DNA of 30,480 bases, taken from Pseudomonadota bacterium (GTDB taxonomy: Bacteria > Pseudomonadota > Alphaproteobacteria > Acetobacterales > Acetobacteraceae). Below, piece after piece: positions 16,901 through 24,507 of the stretch. The stretch lies in contig JAKAZJ010000001.1 of assembly GCA_021826565.1 (NCBI GenBank), positions 1 to 30,480 of the forward strand. Direction: 5' to 3'. The position numbers were made by a program, and so were the translations under genes. The stretch's first letter is position 1. Each line of letters begins with the position of its first letter. The notes beneath the pieces are model-generated. The model ran no database searches. It saw nothing but the letters and a program-made list of their open reading frames with translations, and had not been told where the DNA came from.

Positions 16901-19156
16901 ATGCCGCATGCGCGCTACCTGCCGGAACACATGGGTTCGGCCACGATCGCCCCGCACGGCCCGTTCGAGGCCGGAAGCCATGCCGCGCTCACACTGACCT
17001 ACGTCGCCGGGAAGTTCGGGATCGACGACAGCGGCCACCTGAAGATCGCCTGGCGTGGCACCTCCGACATGGCCAAGCCGCAGTTCCACGATCCGGCGGC
17101 GCCGAACTACACCACCATCGAGGCCAGCAACGGCGCCGTGCTGGAGGTGCGGGTGGACCGGGTCAACATCAGACCCTGGGTGAACACCCTGTTCATCCGG
17201 GTCAATCGCGGGTTCCTGCGCCAGGGGGATACGATCACAGTCCGCTTTGGCGACCGGCGGCAGGGGGCGCCGGGGCTGCGGCTGCAGACCAACGTCGAGC
17301 AAACATTCGAGTTCAAGGTCCTGGTGGATGCCTTCGCGACCTACGAGTTCACCGAGCTGGCGCGGTCTCCGGAGATTGCCCTGGTTGCCGGCGCCCCGGC
17401 GCGGTGGAAGGCGATCTGGCCGACGCTCGCCGTGGTGGGCGTGCCGTTCCGCCTGGCCGTGCAGGCCGAGGATGCCTGGGGCAACCCGACCGAACGTGCC
17501 GATGCGACGCTGCAGCTGCTGCCGTCCCGCCCGGTCACCGGGTTGCCCGAACAGGTGACCGTACGGCCGGGGGAGGGCGCGATCGTGCTCGACGATCTTC
17601 GCGCGGAGCAGCCTGGGGACCTGACGCTGCGCGTGCTCGACCGGGCCGGCCGCCTGCTTTGCACCGCCAACCCGCTGCGCGTCGTCACTGCGGCCGGGCT
17701 GCGACATTTCTGGGGCGACCTGCACGGGCAGAGCGAGGAGACGATCGGCACCAATTCCGTCGAAGACTATTTCTACTACGCCCGCGACAAGGCGTTCCTG
17801 GATATCGTGGGGCATCAGGGGAATGACTTCCAGATCACCGACGCTTTCTGGGAGCGGCTGAACGCGATTACCCGCGCCTTCGACGTGCCCGGCCGCTTCG
17901 TCGCGGTGCCGGGCTACGAATGGTCGGGCAACACCGGCATGGGCGGGGACCGCAATATCTTCTTCCGCCAGGAGGGCCGTCCGATCCGGCGTTCTTCCAG
18001 CATCCTGGTCGAGCCAGGCACACCGCGCGACAGCGATTGCCATACTGCCGCCGAGTTGTTTGCGGCGCTGGAGGGGGAGGATGCGGTGGTCATCGCGCAT
18101 GTCGGCGGTCGTTACGCCGATATCCGCATGGCGCACGACGGGCGGCTGGAGCGGACGGTGGAAGTGCACTCCACGTGGGGTACGTTCGAGTGGCTGCTGC
18201 ACGACGCCTTCGATCTCGGTTATCGCCCGGGCGTGGTCTGCCACAGCGACGACCACAAGGGCCGGCCGGGCGCGACCCGGCCGGGGGCCTCCCATTTCGG
18301 TGCGATCGGCGGGCTCACCTGCTATCTGATGCCCGAGCTCTCGCGTGGGGCGCTGTTCGAGGCGTTGCGGCGCCGGCACCACTACGGCACCACCGGAACG
18401 CGGATGTTCCTGTCGGTGAGCGGAACCTTCGCGACGCCGGTGGCGGTGTTCGAGGACGATCCGGCGCTCGGCCCTGCCACGACGAAGACCACGACCTGGG
18501 TGGGGATGGGCGACATCGTGCAACCCGGCGCGACGCCGATGCAGCTGCAGGTGGAAGTCGTCGGGTCAGCGCCGATCGAGCGCATCGACCTGTTCCACGG
18601 CAAGGAGGTGGCCCGCACCGTCCGCCCCTTCGCCGCGACCGAGCTCGGTCGGCGCATCCGGGTGATGTGGCAGGGGGCAGAATATCGCGGGCGCGGACGG
18701 GAAGTGCCCTGGCAGGGCGCGCTTTCCATCGAGGGCGGGCGGTTCGAGCGCGCCGAGCCGGTCAATTTCCTGAACCCCGAGAACCGGCTCGAGATGCAGG
18801 AGCCCGGCAAGCGGCTCGCCTGGCGCTCGGTCACCACTGGCAACATGGCCGGGATCGACCTCTGGCTCGCCGACGGGCAGGTGGAGGAACTCCGGCTCGA
18901 AACGCATCTCGGGAGCGGGCGGTGGGCCGCCGCGGCGATCGGGATCGAGGACTTGGTGCTGCAAGCCGGCGGGCTGGACCGGCAGATCCGCCTGTTCCGC
19001 CTGCCTGACCGCCTGCCGCAGCGCGTGGCGTTCACCGAGGACGTCGCCTTCACGGGGGCGACCGACTTGCCGGTGTTCGTGCGGGTCACGCAGGAGGACG
19101 GCCACCAGGCATGGTCGAGCCCGATCTATCTGATCGCACCACCGGTGCCGCGGTGA
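16901..19156 (+). CDS. DUF3604 family protein, PHP-like metallohydrolase fold
   Basis: A 751-residue protein of the DUF3604 family. It has an N-terminal beta-rich part (residues 1 to about 260, with Ig-like composition) and a metal-binding part resembling PHP-domain phosphoesterases. Probable metal ligands are spaced as in that fold: HFWGDLHGQSE (His269, Asp273, His275), GHQGND (His305), VIAHVGGRY (His400), EVHSTWG (His423) and CHSDDHKG (His448, Asp450, His452). A further beta-rich C-terminal part follows. No signal peptide is visible, so a cytoplasmic location is likely. The reaction is not established for this family as far as I know; hydrolysis of an ester or phosphoester is inferred from the fold. 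It lies 45 bases after DctM and overlaps the next gene by 4 bases. Confidence 0.85.
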   Translation: MPHARYLPEHMGSATIAPHGPFEAGSHAALTLTYVAGKFGIDDSGHLKIAWRGTSDMAKPQFHDPAAPNYTTIEASNGAVLEVRVDRVNIRPWVNTLFIRVNRGFLRQGDTITVRFGDRRQGAPGLRLQTNVEQTFEFKVLVDAFATYEFTELARSPEIALVAGAPARWKAIWPTLAVVGVPFRLAVQAEDAWGNPTERADATLQLLPSRPVTGLPEQVTVRPGEGAIVLDDLRAEQPGDLTLRVLDRAGRLLCTANPLRVVTAAGLRHFWGDLHGQSEETIGTNSVEDYFYYARDKAFLDIVGHQGNDFQITDAFWERLNAITRAFDVPGRFVAVPGYEWSGNTGMGGDRNIFFRQEGRPIRRSSSILVEPGTPRDSDCHTAAELFAALEGEDAVVIAHVGGRYADIRMAHDGRLERTVEVHSTWGTFEWLLHDAFDLGYRPGVVCHSDDHKGRPGATRPGASHFGAIGGLTCYLMPELSRGALFEALRRRHHYGTTGTRMFLSVSGTFATPVAVFEDDPALGPATTKTTTWVGMGDIVQPGATPMQLQVEVVGSAPIERIDLFHGKEVARTVRPFAATELGRRIRVMWQGAEYRGRGREVPWQGALSIEGGRFERAEPVNFLNPENRLEMQEPGKRLAWRSVTTGNMAGIDLWLADGQVEELRLETHLGSGRWAAAAIGIEDLVLQAGGLDRQIRLFRLPDRLPQRVAFTEDVAFTGATDLPVFVRVTQEDGHQAWSSPIYLIAPPVPR

Positions 19157-19545
19157 CCGCCGAGGCACTCGACCGGGAGGCGGTGGCCGCGGCCATGGCC
19201 GTCCTCGACCGTCACATGGCGGCACTCAACGCGCACGTCCCGGCCGCGCTCGCCGCGACGCTGCACTTCCCGCATTATCGCCTGGCGGGTGGCCGCATGC
19301 AGGTGTGGAGCACGCCGGACAGCTATTTCGCGGATTTCCTGGCCCGGGCGGGCGACGGCTGGCACCATAGCGCCTGGAGCTCCCGCACGCCCATCGCTGC
19401 CGCGGCCGGGAAGGTCCATCTCGACGTAACCTTCATCCGCTACCGGATCGACGATACCGAGCTCGGCCGGTTCCGCTCGCTCTGGATCGTCGCGCGGATC
19501 GCGGGGCGCTGGGCTGCACAAGTCCGTTCGAGTTTCGCGGCATGA
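19153..19545 (+). CDS. Small NTF2/SnoaL-like protein
   Basis: A 130-residue protein whose pattern resembles the NTF2-like (SnoaL) alpha/beta-barrel fold: an N-terminal helix (AMAVLDRHMAALNAHVPAALAATL), HFPHYRLAGGRMQVW, a middle helix, and alternating strands ending RSLWIVARIAGRWAAQVRSSF. The GTG at 19153 overlaps the stop of the DUF3604 gene as GTGA, which argues for this start; an ATG at 19111 would overlap by 46 bases. Members of this fold act as isomerases, dehydratases or binding proteins, and no catalytic residue can be assigned here. Tight coupling to the DUF3604 gene suggests a functional partnership. Confidence 0.75.
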   Translation: MTAEALDREAVAAAMAVLDRHMAALNAHVPAALAATLHFPHYRLAGGRMQVWSTPDSYFADFLARAGDGWHHSAWSSRTPIAAAAGKVHLDVTFIRYRIDDTELGRFRSLWIVARIAGRWAAQVRSSFAA

Positions 19546-19606
19546 TCCGCAATCACCGCATCGGACCCGGCCACAGCCGGATTACGAACCAACCAGGGAG
19601 CAGACG

Positions 19607-20857
19607 ATGCTGAAGCTGGACGACGAAGCGGAGGCGATGCGCCGGGGCGCGCTCGGGCCCGCACGACAATGGGCGATCGAACATCAGATGAAGGTCGGTG
19701 CCTATCTCGGCGCGCGCGACATGGTGCTGGTCAGCCAGGCACACATCATGGCCGACACGGAATCGCTCGGCGCGGCGGGGGTAGCGTGGCTGGAGCGCTT
19801 TGCCGCCATGCCCGAGCAGGATCGCCGGGTGCGCGTGCCGACCATCACCGACCCGCGTGGGACCGATTTCACCGCGGCCAAGCGGCTGAAGCAGCAGGAC
19901 TACATGGTGGCGCTGGAGCGGCGCGCGGTGACGGCGTTCGAGGCCCTCGGGATCCTGATGACCGATACCTGCGTCAACTACCAGACGATCATGCCGCCGA
20001 TCCGGGGCGAGCACGTGGCGTATGGCGACACCGGGGTCGTGATCTACTGCAACAGCGTGCTCGGCGCCCGCTCCAATTTCGAGGGCGGCCCATCCGCGCT
20101 CGCCGCCGCGCTCACCGGGCGCACGCCGCGCTACGGCTATCATCTCGACGAGCGGCGCTGCGGCTCTCTGCTAATCGAACTCGGCATGACACCGCGCGAG
20201 CTGCATGAATGGGGCGCCTTGGGCGGTGTGGTTGGCCGGCTCGCCGGCGATTACTGGCGGGTGCCGGTGCTGACCGGGCTCGACCGCGTGCCGGGATCGG
20301 ACGAGCTGAAGCATTTCGGCGCGGCCATGGCGAGCTTCGGTTCGGTGGCGATGTTCCATATCGAGGGCCTGACGCCGGAAGCCAGCTCGGTCGCCGACCT
20401 GTTCCGCGGCGACACACCGGCGCCAGTCTGCGTCGGCGCGGCGGAGGTGCGCGCGCTGCTCGCCAGCTACGTCGACGCCGCTGGTACGATCGACGGGGTG
20501 GACGTGGTGGTGTTCTCCGCCCCGCAGCTCAGCCTGATGGAGATGCAGGCACTGGCCGGGATGCTGGACGGAAAGCGGGTGACGGTGCCGCTGCTCGCGG
20601 TCACCAGTCCGCAGGTGAAGCCGGATGCCGACCGCATGGGTCTCACCGCCCGGATCGAGGCTGCCGGCGGAACGGTGCTGTCGGGAATGTGCTTCTATCA
20701 GAGCTACGCCCGCGAGCTCGGCGAGGCGAATGGCTGGAAACGCCTGGTCACAAACTCAGCGAAGCTGACCAACATCATCGGTGGCTATGGCTACCGTCCG
20801 GTCCTGCTGTCGATGGAGGCGTGCGTGGACGCGGCGTGCACGGGGAGGCTGGCATGA
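19607..20857 (+). CDS. Aconitase X large (catalytic) subunit, divergent
   Basis: A 416-residue protein of the aconitase X catalytic family (formerly DUF521), which contains cis-3-hydroxy-L-proline dehydratase and mevalonate 5-phosphate dehydratase. Clear family stretches are NSVLGARSNFEGGPSALAAA (about residues 150-168), LTGRTPRYGYHLDE (169-182) and VTNSAKLTNI near residue 380. Family enzymes carry an iron-sulfur cluster held by three cysteines. Two candidates remain, Cys122 in DTCVNY and Cys362 in SGMCFY. The third, usually within GCPH-x-S, appears as SAPQLS with Ala305 at the Cys place. GGGAG (19594-19598) lies 8 bases before the start. With the small subunit gene overlapping, this is a split two-subunit type. 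The altered cluster site makes the substrate and activity uncertain. Confidence 0.88.
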   Translation: MLKLDDEAEAMRRGALGPARQWAIEHQMKVGAYLGARDMVLVSQAHIMADTESLGAAGVAWLERFAAMPEQDRRVRVPTITDPRGTDFTAAKRLKQQDYMVALERRAVTAFEALGILMTDTCVNYQTIMPPIRGEHVAYGDTGVVIYCNSVLGARSNFEGGPSALAAALTGRTPRYGYHLDERRCGSLLIELGMTPRELHEWGALGGVVGRLAGDYWRVPVLTGLDRVPGSDELKHFGAAMASFGSVAMFHIEGLTPEASSVADLFRGDTPAPVCVGAAEVRALLASYVDAAGTIDGVDVVVFSAPQLSLMEMQALAGMLDGKRVTVPLLAVTSPQVKPDADRMGLTARIEAAGGTVLSGMCFYQSYARELGEANGWKRLVTNSAKLTNIIGGYGYRPVLLSMEACVDAACTGRLA

Positions 20858-21279
20858 GCGTGGTGCAGGAATTCGCCGCAAGCGCGGCGATGGGGGAGAA
20901 GGTCCGCGGTCGCGCGGTTGTGGCGAGCGACGGGTTCTCCGCCCGCTACGACCTCGACCGCATCGCCGGCATCTTTTCGCGGCCGGAACACAAGCTGGCC
21001 GGCCGGTCCTATGTCGGGCTGATCCTAGTGCTCGACCGCGCGAAGGGCGGCGTCGCCACCGCCTGGATGCTGCATGAAATGGCGGCGCGTGGGATAGTGC
21101 CTGCGGCCCTGGTGTTCAATACGGTGAATCCGATCATGGTGCAGGGCGCCGCGCTTGCCGGAACGACGATGATGTCGGGGTTCGCGGTGGATATCACGCT
21201 CGCCGTGCCGGACGGCGCGTTAATCGAGATCGACCCGACAGGAGAGTCTCCGGTGTTGCGCCTCTTGGAGAAGGGGTGA
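20854..21279 (+). CDS. Aconitase X small (swivel) subunit, DUF126 type
   Basis: A 141-residue swivel-domain protein whose ATG overlaps the stop of the large subunit (ATGA), so the two are translationally coupled and should form one heterodimer. Family features include VASDGFSARYDLDRIAGIFSR at the N terminus and IVPAALVFNTVNPIMVQGAA near residue 85. In characterised AcnX enzymes the loop after the third strand is serine-rich (of the GSS-GS kind) and faces the active site. Here the same place reads DRAKGGVATAW (residues 61-71) without serine. I recall this KGGVATAW variant in other alphaproteobacterial members, so it is likely a subfamily and not decay. Confidence 0.88.
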   Translation: MSVVQEFAASAAMGEKVRGRAVVASDGFSARYDLDRIAGIFSRPEHKLAGRSYVGLILVLDRAKGGVATAWMLHEMAARGIVPAALVFNTVNPIMVQGAALAGTTMMSGFAVDITLAVPDGALIEIDPTGESPVLRLLEKG

Positions 21280-21409
21280 TGTACCTCACGACAGCTCTGT
21301 TGCAACGCCGGTCGAGTTTGGTTGGGGTAGCAGGGCGGGACTGGGAACAGCAGGGGACGCGATGGTGGCGGATCGGGACGGCCAGTTCAAGGGGAGTCTA
21401 CGGCGCAAG

Positions 21410-22534
21410 CAGGGCTACCGCATTTGGCCGAGGCCGGTTCTGGCGAACTCATCGGACCATCCGGAGCGTTTGCGCTTCCTTCGGATTGAGATGTCTGGCT
21501 TGGCCTTTCGCAGGACGTTCAGGGCGAGCTTGCGCAGGATGGTGAGGTTTTCCGGCCCGTGGTCGCGGCGATTGCGCGCCCGGTCCTCATCGAAGCCGAC
21601 ATCGAGCACCCAGTGCAGGCTGTTCTCGATCCGCCAGTGGGCGCGCACGGCGGCGGCGAAGCGGGCGGTGTCCATCGCCACCGAGGACAGGTAGAGCCGG
21701 CGGTGCCGCGTGGTTTTTTCCGTGGCAGGTCACCTCCGCCTCGACCATCCCAAGCATCGCCAGGCCGGGCATCGGTGCCTCATCCGGATGGCGGCGATCG
21801 GACAGCATCCAGCCGATATCATGGGTGACGGCGTGGCGACGGACTTCGATCCGCCCGCCGTTGTGCCCGTCGTTCGTCGTGTGCGCGCCGTCCGTCCGGT
21901 TGGCCGGATCGACGAAGGACGCCTGGGCCTCGGCGTAATGCGCCGGGCGGTTCGCCTTCAACGCGAACAGCCAGTCGCCACCGCGCACGCGGATCAGCCA
22001 CGCCGTCTCGCCCTGGCAATGCAGCGCATCGCCGGTGACCAGCATCCCGCTCAGGTCGATCAGGCCAAGCAAGCTGCGCGCCGCCATGATCTCACTTTCC
22101 TTGTCCTCCGCAGCCACCTGGCCCACCACCAGCCGCGTCCCGGCGGCGAAGGCGGTGACGACATGCAGCGCCGACCGCCCCGCCGCGCGGTCGAACGAGC
22201 GGCGCAGCGTCTTGCCGTCGATGGCCAGCACGCCCGCGCCGTCCGCGCCCAGATCGTCGAGGAAGGCGGCGAAGCACCCGGCGAAGGCGGCCGGATCGAG
22301 CAGGCGGAACAGACGCGAGAAGGTATCGTGGCTCGGGAATCCGCCCGGCAGTTCCAGGAACTCCCGGAACAGCGCCGCAAGGTCGCGCGCGAAGTCGGCG
22401 ATATCGACGCAACTCTCCGCACCGCAGATCGACCCCACCAGGGCGATCGTCCGGACATCCAACAACTTATGCCGCCGGGCGTTGCCCTTTCTCGGCTCCG
22501 GAAGTTCGGCCAGACGCGCCCAGATCGATGCCAC
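21410..22534 (-). mobile_element. ISAs1-family insertion sequence inside the catabolic operon
   Basis: The element separates the AcnX genes from the UxaA-like genes. The lower-coordinate end is at 21410, where CAGGGCTACC read inward meets the transposase stop (TAG, 21415-21417 on the minus strand), matching the arrangement at 1066. The other end lies somewhere beyond the transposase start at 22534, within about 110 bases; I could not define a convincing matching repeat there. Because it points against the operon, it may reduce expression of the UxaA-like genes. Between the AcnX stop and 21410, GCTCTGTTGCAAC (21293-21305) resembles IS6-type ends but no other trace of such an element is seen. 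Confidence 0.7.
21415..22534 (-). pseudogene. ISAs1-family transposase, one frameshift
   Basis: DDE transposase of about 373 residues if the frame is repaired, the full family length. The GTG start at 22534 is preceded by GAGGAGG. The catalytic regions are AIDGKTLRRS, VTGDALHCQ and HWRIENSLHWVLDVGFDED. The frame breaks at the A6 run (T6 on the plus strand, 21714-21719). After CHGK the protein should continue TTRHRRLYLSSVAMD, but this needs one A fewer. Past the break, the C-terminal part resumes in the other frame through ARTGLGQMR to 21415. One-ORF organisation is normal for this family, so the shift is more likely mutation or a homopolymer read error than programmed frameshifting. Confidence 0.85.
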
Positions 22535-22880
22535 ACTTGCCCTCCTCTCCCGCGGAGGAAAGACAAGAGTCCATCAGGCCGGGAAAGGTCCGGCGCCGAG
22601 CGAATTCCTTGTGCGATTCGCCTGGCGGTCCAGGCCTGTGCGATGGTATGCCGATGTGCCGTCGGCAGGGGAAAGATCGTCGGCCGTTCCGGTCGTCACG
22701 CTTGAATCTGCTGCGGTATCCGTAGTTTGTTCGGTGGTCGCTTCCCCCGGCCGGGTGGGGGGGATGCTCGCCGACACGATGGATGATATAGCGCCTCGGG
22801 TGACCTCCGCGTACCAGCGCAGGACCGGCACGGGGAACGATCTCCCAACGCAGCCCACGCGCCCGGAAGGAATACCGCAG

Positions 22881-24038
22881 ATGCAAGGTTTTGACGGCTA
22901 CCACCGTCCTGATGGAAGTGTCGGCGTCCGGAACCACCTGCTGGTGCTCTCGCTAGGCGGGCTGACCAGCCCAACGGCACGTCGTGTCGGCTCCCTATTG
23001 GGCGGGGCAGTCACGGTTGCGATGCCCTACGGTTCCGGCCTGCTGGGCGAAGACCGCGCCGTGTTCGTCGCTGCCCTGATGCGACTTCCGGCGCACCCGA
23101 ATGTCGGGGCGACCGTGCTGATAGGGGACAATCCGCCGCTGATGGAGCAGGTGGCGGCGGCGGCGGAGCGGACCGGGAAACCCTGCGTAGCCTTTACACT
23201 GGATGCCTGCGGCCACGACGCGCTGACGCTGACCGACCGCGCGCTGCGGGCCGGCGCCGCGCTCGCCCGGCAGATCTCCGGCTGCCGGCGTACGCCGGCA
23301 CCGCTGTCGGCGCTGACGGTCGGGCTGGAATGCGGCCGGTCGGACCCCAGTTCCGGTCTCGTCGCCAATCCCCTGCTCGGGCTGGTGGCCGACCGGATGG
23401 TGGATGCGGGCGGACGGGCGATGATCGGTGAAACCACAGAATGGCTCGGCGCCGAACACTTGCTGGAGCGACGTGCCGCGACCCCCGCGGTAGCAGCCGC
23501 GATCCATGCCGCTGCACTGCGGCGCGAACAGGCGGCGGTTGCAGCCGGGATCGACCTCACGGGCAACAATCCCGGCCCGACCAACATCGCGGCCGGCCTG
23601 TCTAGCATCGAGGAAAAATCACTCGGCAATATCGCCAAAAGCGGGCATCGTCCGATCGCGGGCGTGCTGGGCTACGGCCAGCCGCCGCCGCGACCGGGAA
23701 TGTGGGTAATGGACGCGCCCGCCTATGCGCCCGAGTCACTGACCGGCTTCGTCATGGCCGGCGCTCAGGTGCTGCTTTTTACCGCCGGCGTCGGCAACAG
23801 CTACGTGAGCGCGCTCGCGCCGACGTTGAAGCTGAGCGCCAACCCCGTCACCTGCGCCGCGCTGGGCGAGCAGCTCGATTTCGATGCCAGTTCCGTGTTT
23901 CGCGGCAGCGAGGGGCCGGAGCCGGCCGCGGACCGGCTGCTGGCGGCGTTGCTGGACACCGCGTCCGGGCAGGCAACGTGGGGCGAGGTCCTCGGCGAAG
24001 GCAGCGAGGTCGTAAGCCGTTTCGGTGCCGCGCTATGA
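22881..24038 (+). CDS. UxaA-like dehydratase large subunit, divergent
   Basis: A 385-residue protein matching the C-terminal catalytic part of altronate/galactarate dehydratases (UxaA family). Markers are GYHRPDGSVGVRNHLLVL at residues 5-22, ECGRSD...SGLVANPLLG near 150-168, ETTEWLGAEHLLERRA near 185-200, IEEKSLG near 243-249 and LLFTAGVGN near 300. Compared with the E. coli UxaA sequence as I remember it, cysteines are missing. GC in the HQYGC motif is Gly51-Ser52, and the Cys of SLGC is Asn250; the LGCE motif is also replaced. Cys151 remains. GGAAGG (22865-22870) precedes the ATG by 10 bases. The small SAF-domain partner follows with ATGA overlap. A split large-plus-SAF layout is also known from sulfolactate sulfo-lyase (SuyB/SuyA). 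Confidence 0.85.
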   Translation: MQGFDGYHRPDGSVGVRNHLLVLSLGGLTSPTARRVGSLLGGAVTVAMPYGSGLLGEDRAVFVAALMRLPAHPNVGATVLIGDNPPLMEQVAAAAERTGKPCVAFTLDACGHDALTLTDRALRAGAALARQISGCRRTPAPLSALTVGLECGRSDPSSGLVANPLLGLVADRMVDAGGRAMIGETTEWLGAEHLLERRAATPAVAAAIHAAALRREQAAVAAGIDLTGNNPGPTNIAAGLSSIEEKSLGNIAKSGHRPIAGVLGYGQPPPRPGMWVMDAPAYAPESLTGFVMAGAQVLLFTAGVGNSYVSALAPTLKLSANPVTCAALGEQLDFDASSVFRGSEGPEPAADRLLAALLDTASGQATWGEVLGEGSEVVSRFGAAL

Positions 24039-24343
24039 GCGCCGAGGCACCACCGCCGGTCGATGCGATCCGGCTGACTCCGCACGACACCGTTGCGACA
24101 GTGCTGCGGCCGGTTATCGCGGGCGAGCACGTGCGCGTGCGATGCGGCACCGAGGTCGTGCCAACACTTGCAACCGAGGCGGTGCCGCTTTGCCACAAAC
24201 TCAGCCTCGTGGCGCACCTTCCGGGCGAGCCGGTGCGCAAATACGGCGAGGTGATTGGCGAGGCGACGATGCCGATCGCGCCCGGGGCGCACGTGCATGT
24301 GCACAACATGCGAAGCCGCCGGGGCCGCGGTCCCGCGGGCTGA
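24035..24343 (+). CDS. UxaA-like dehydratase small subunit (SAF domain)
   Basis: A 102-residue SAF-domain protein corresponding to the N-terminal domain of altronate and galactarate dehydratases: AIRLTPHDTVATVLRPVIAGEHV, then KLSLVAHLPGEPVRKYGEVIGEA, and a C-terminal HVHVHNMRSRR. The last part matches the family's conserved ending of this domain (HVHVHN). The ATG at 24035 overlaps the stop of the large subunit by 4 bases, so the pair is made together and likely forms one enzyme. In many relatives the two parts are fused with the SAF domain first; here they are separate and in reverse order. Confidence 0.88.
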   Translation: MSAEAPPPVDAIRLTPHDTVATVLRPVIAGEHVRVRCGTEVVPTLATEAVPLCHKLSLVAHLPGEPVRKYGEVIGEATMPIAPGAHVHVHNMRSRRGRGPAG

Positions 24344-24358
24344 TCATTCCGCTGTCCC

Positions 24359-24377
24359 CCGGCGCGGTGAGCGCCGG
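24359..24377 (+). terminator. Hairpin after the UxaA-like operon
   Basis: CCGGCGC (24359-24365) and GCGCCGG (24371-24377) form a perfect 7-base stem with loop GGTGA, 15 bases after the last stop codon. It lies between convergent genes. There is no clear T-run, so the function as terminator is inferred from position. Confidence 0.4.
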
Positions 24378-24507
24378 ATTGCCTTCGCGAGGCCCGGGAA
24401 CCGCCGGATTTCCTGGGTAGGACCAGGCTCACGCGTTTCCCCGCAGGCATTCCGGCGTCCCTGTATACCAAAGGGTACCACGTTCTTCTGCGCGGCAGGC
24501 GGTGGCT

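Noticed and set aside
16817..18523. 568-codon open frame on the minus strand opposite the DUF3604 gene
   Set aside because: It is antisense to a gene with clear family motifs, has shadow-type Arg/Gly/His-rich composition and no ribosome site; high GC makes such frames common here.
21293..21305. IS6/IS26-like terminal repeat (GCTCTGTTGCAAC)
   Set aside because: The match is partial and no second repeat or IS6 transposase fragment is present.
21714..21719. Programmed frameshift in the ISAs1 transposase
   Set aside because: The family normally uses a single frame, and the shift needed is +1 on an A run without a supporting structure; mutation or read error is simpler.
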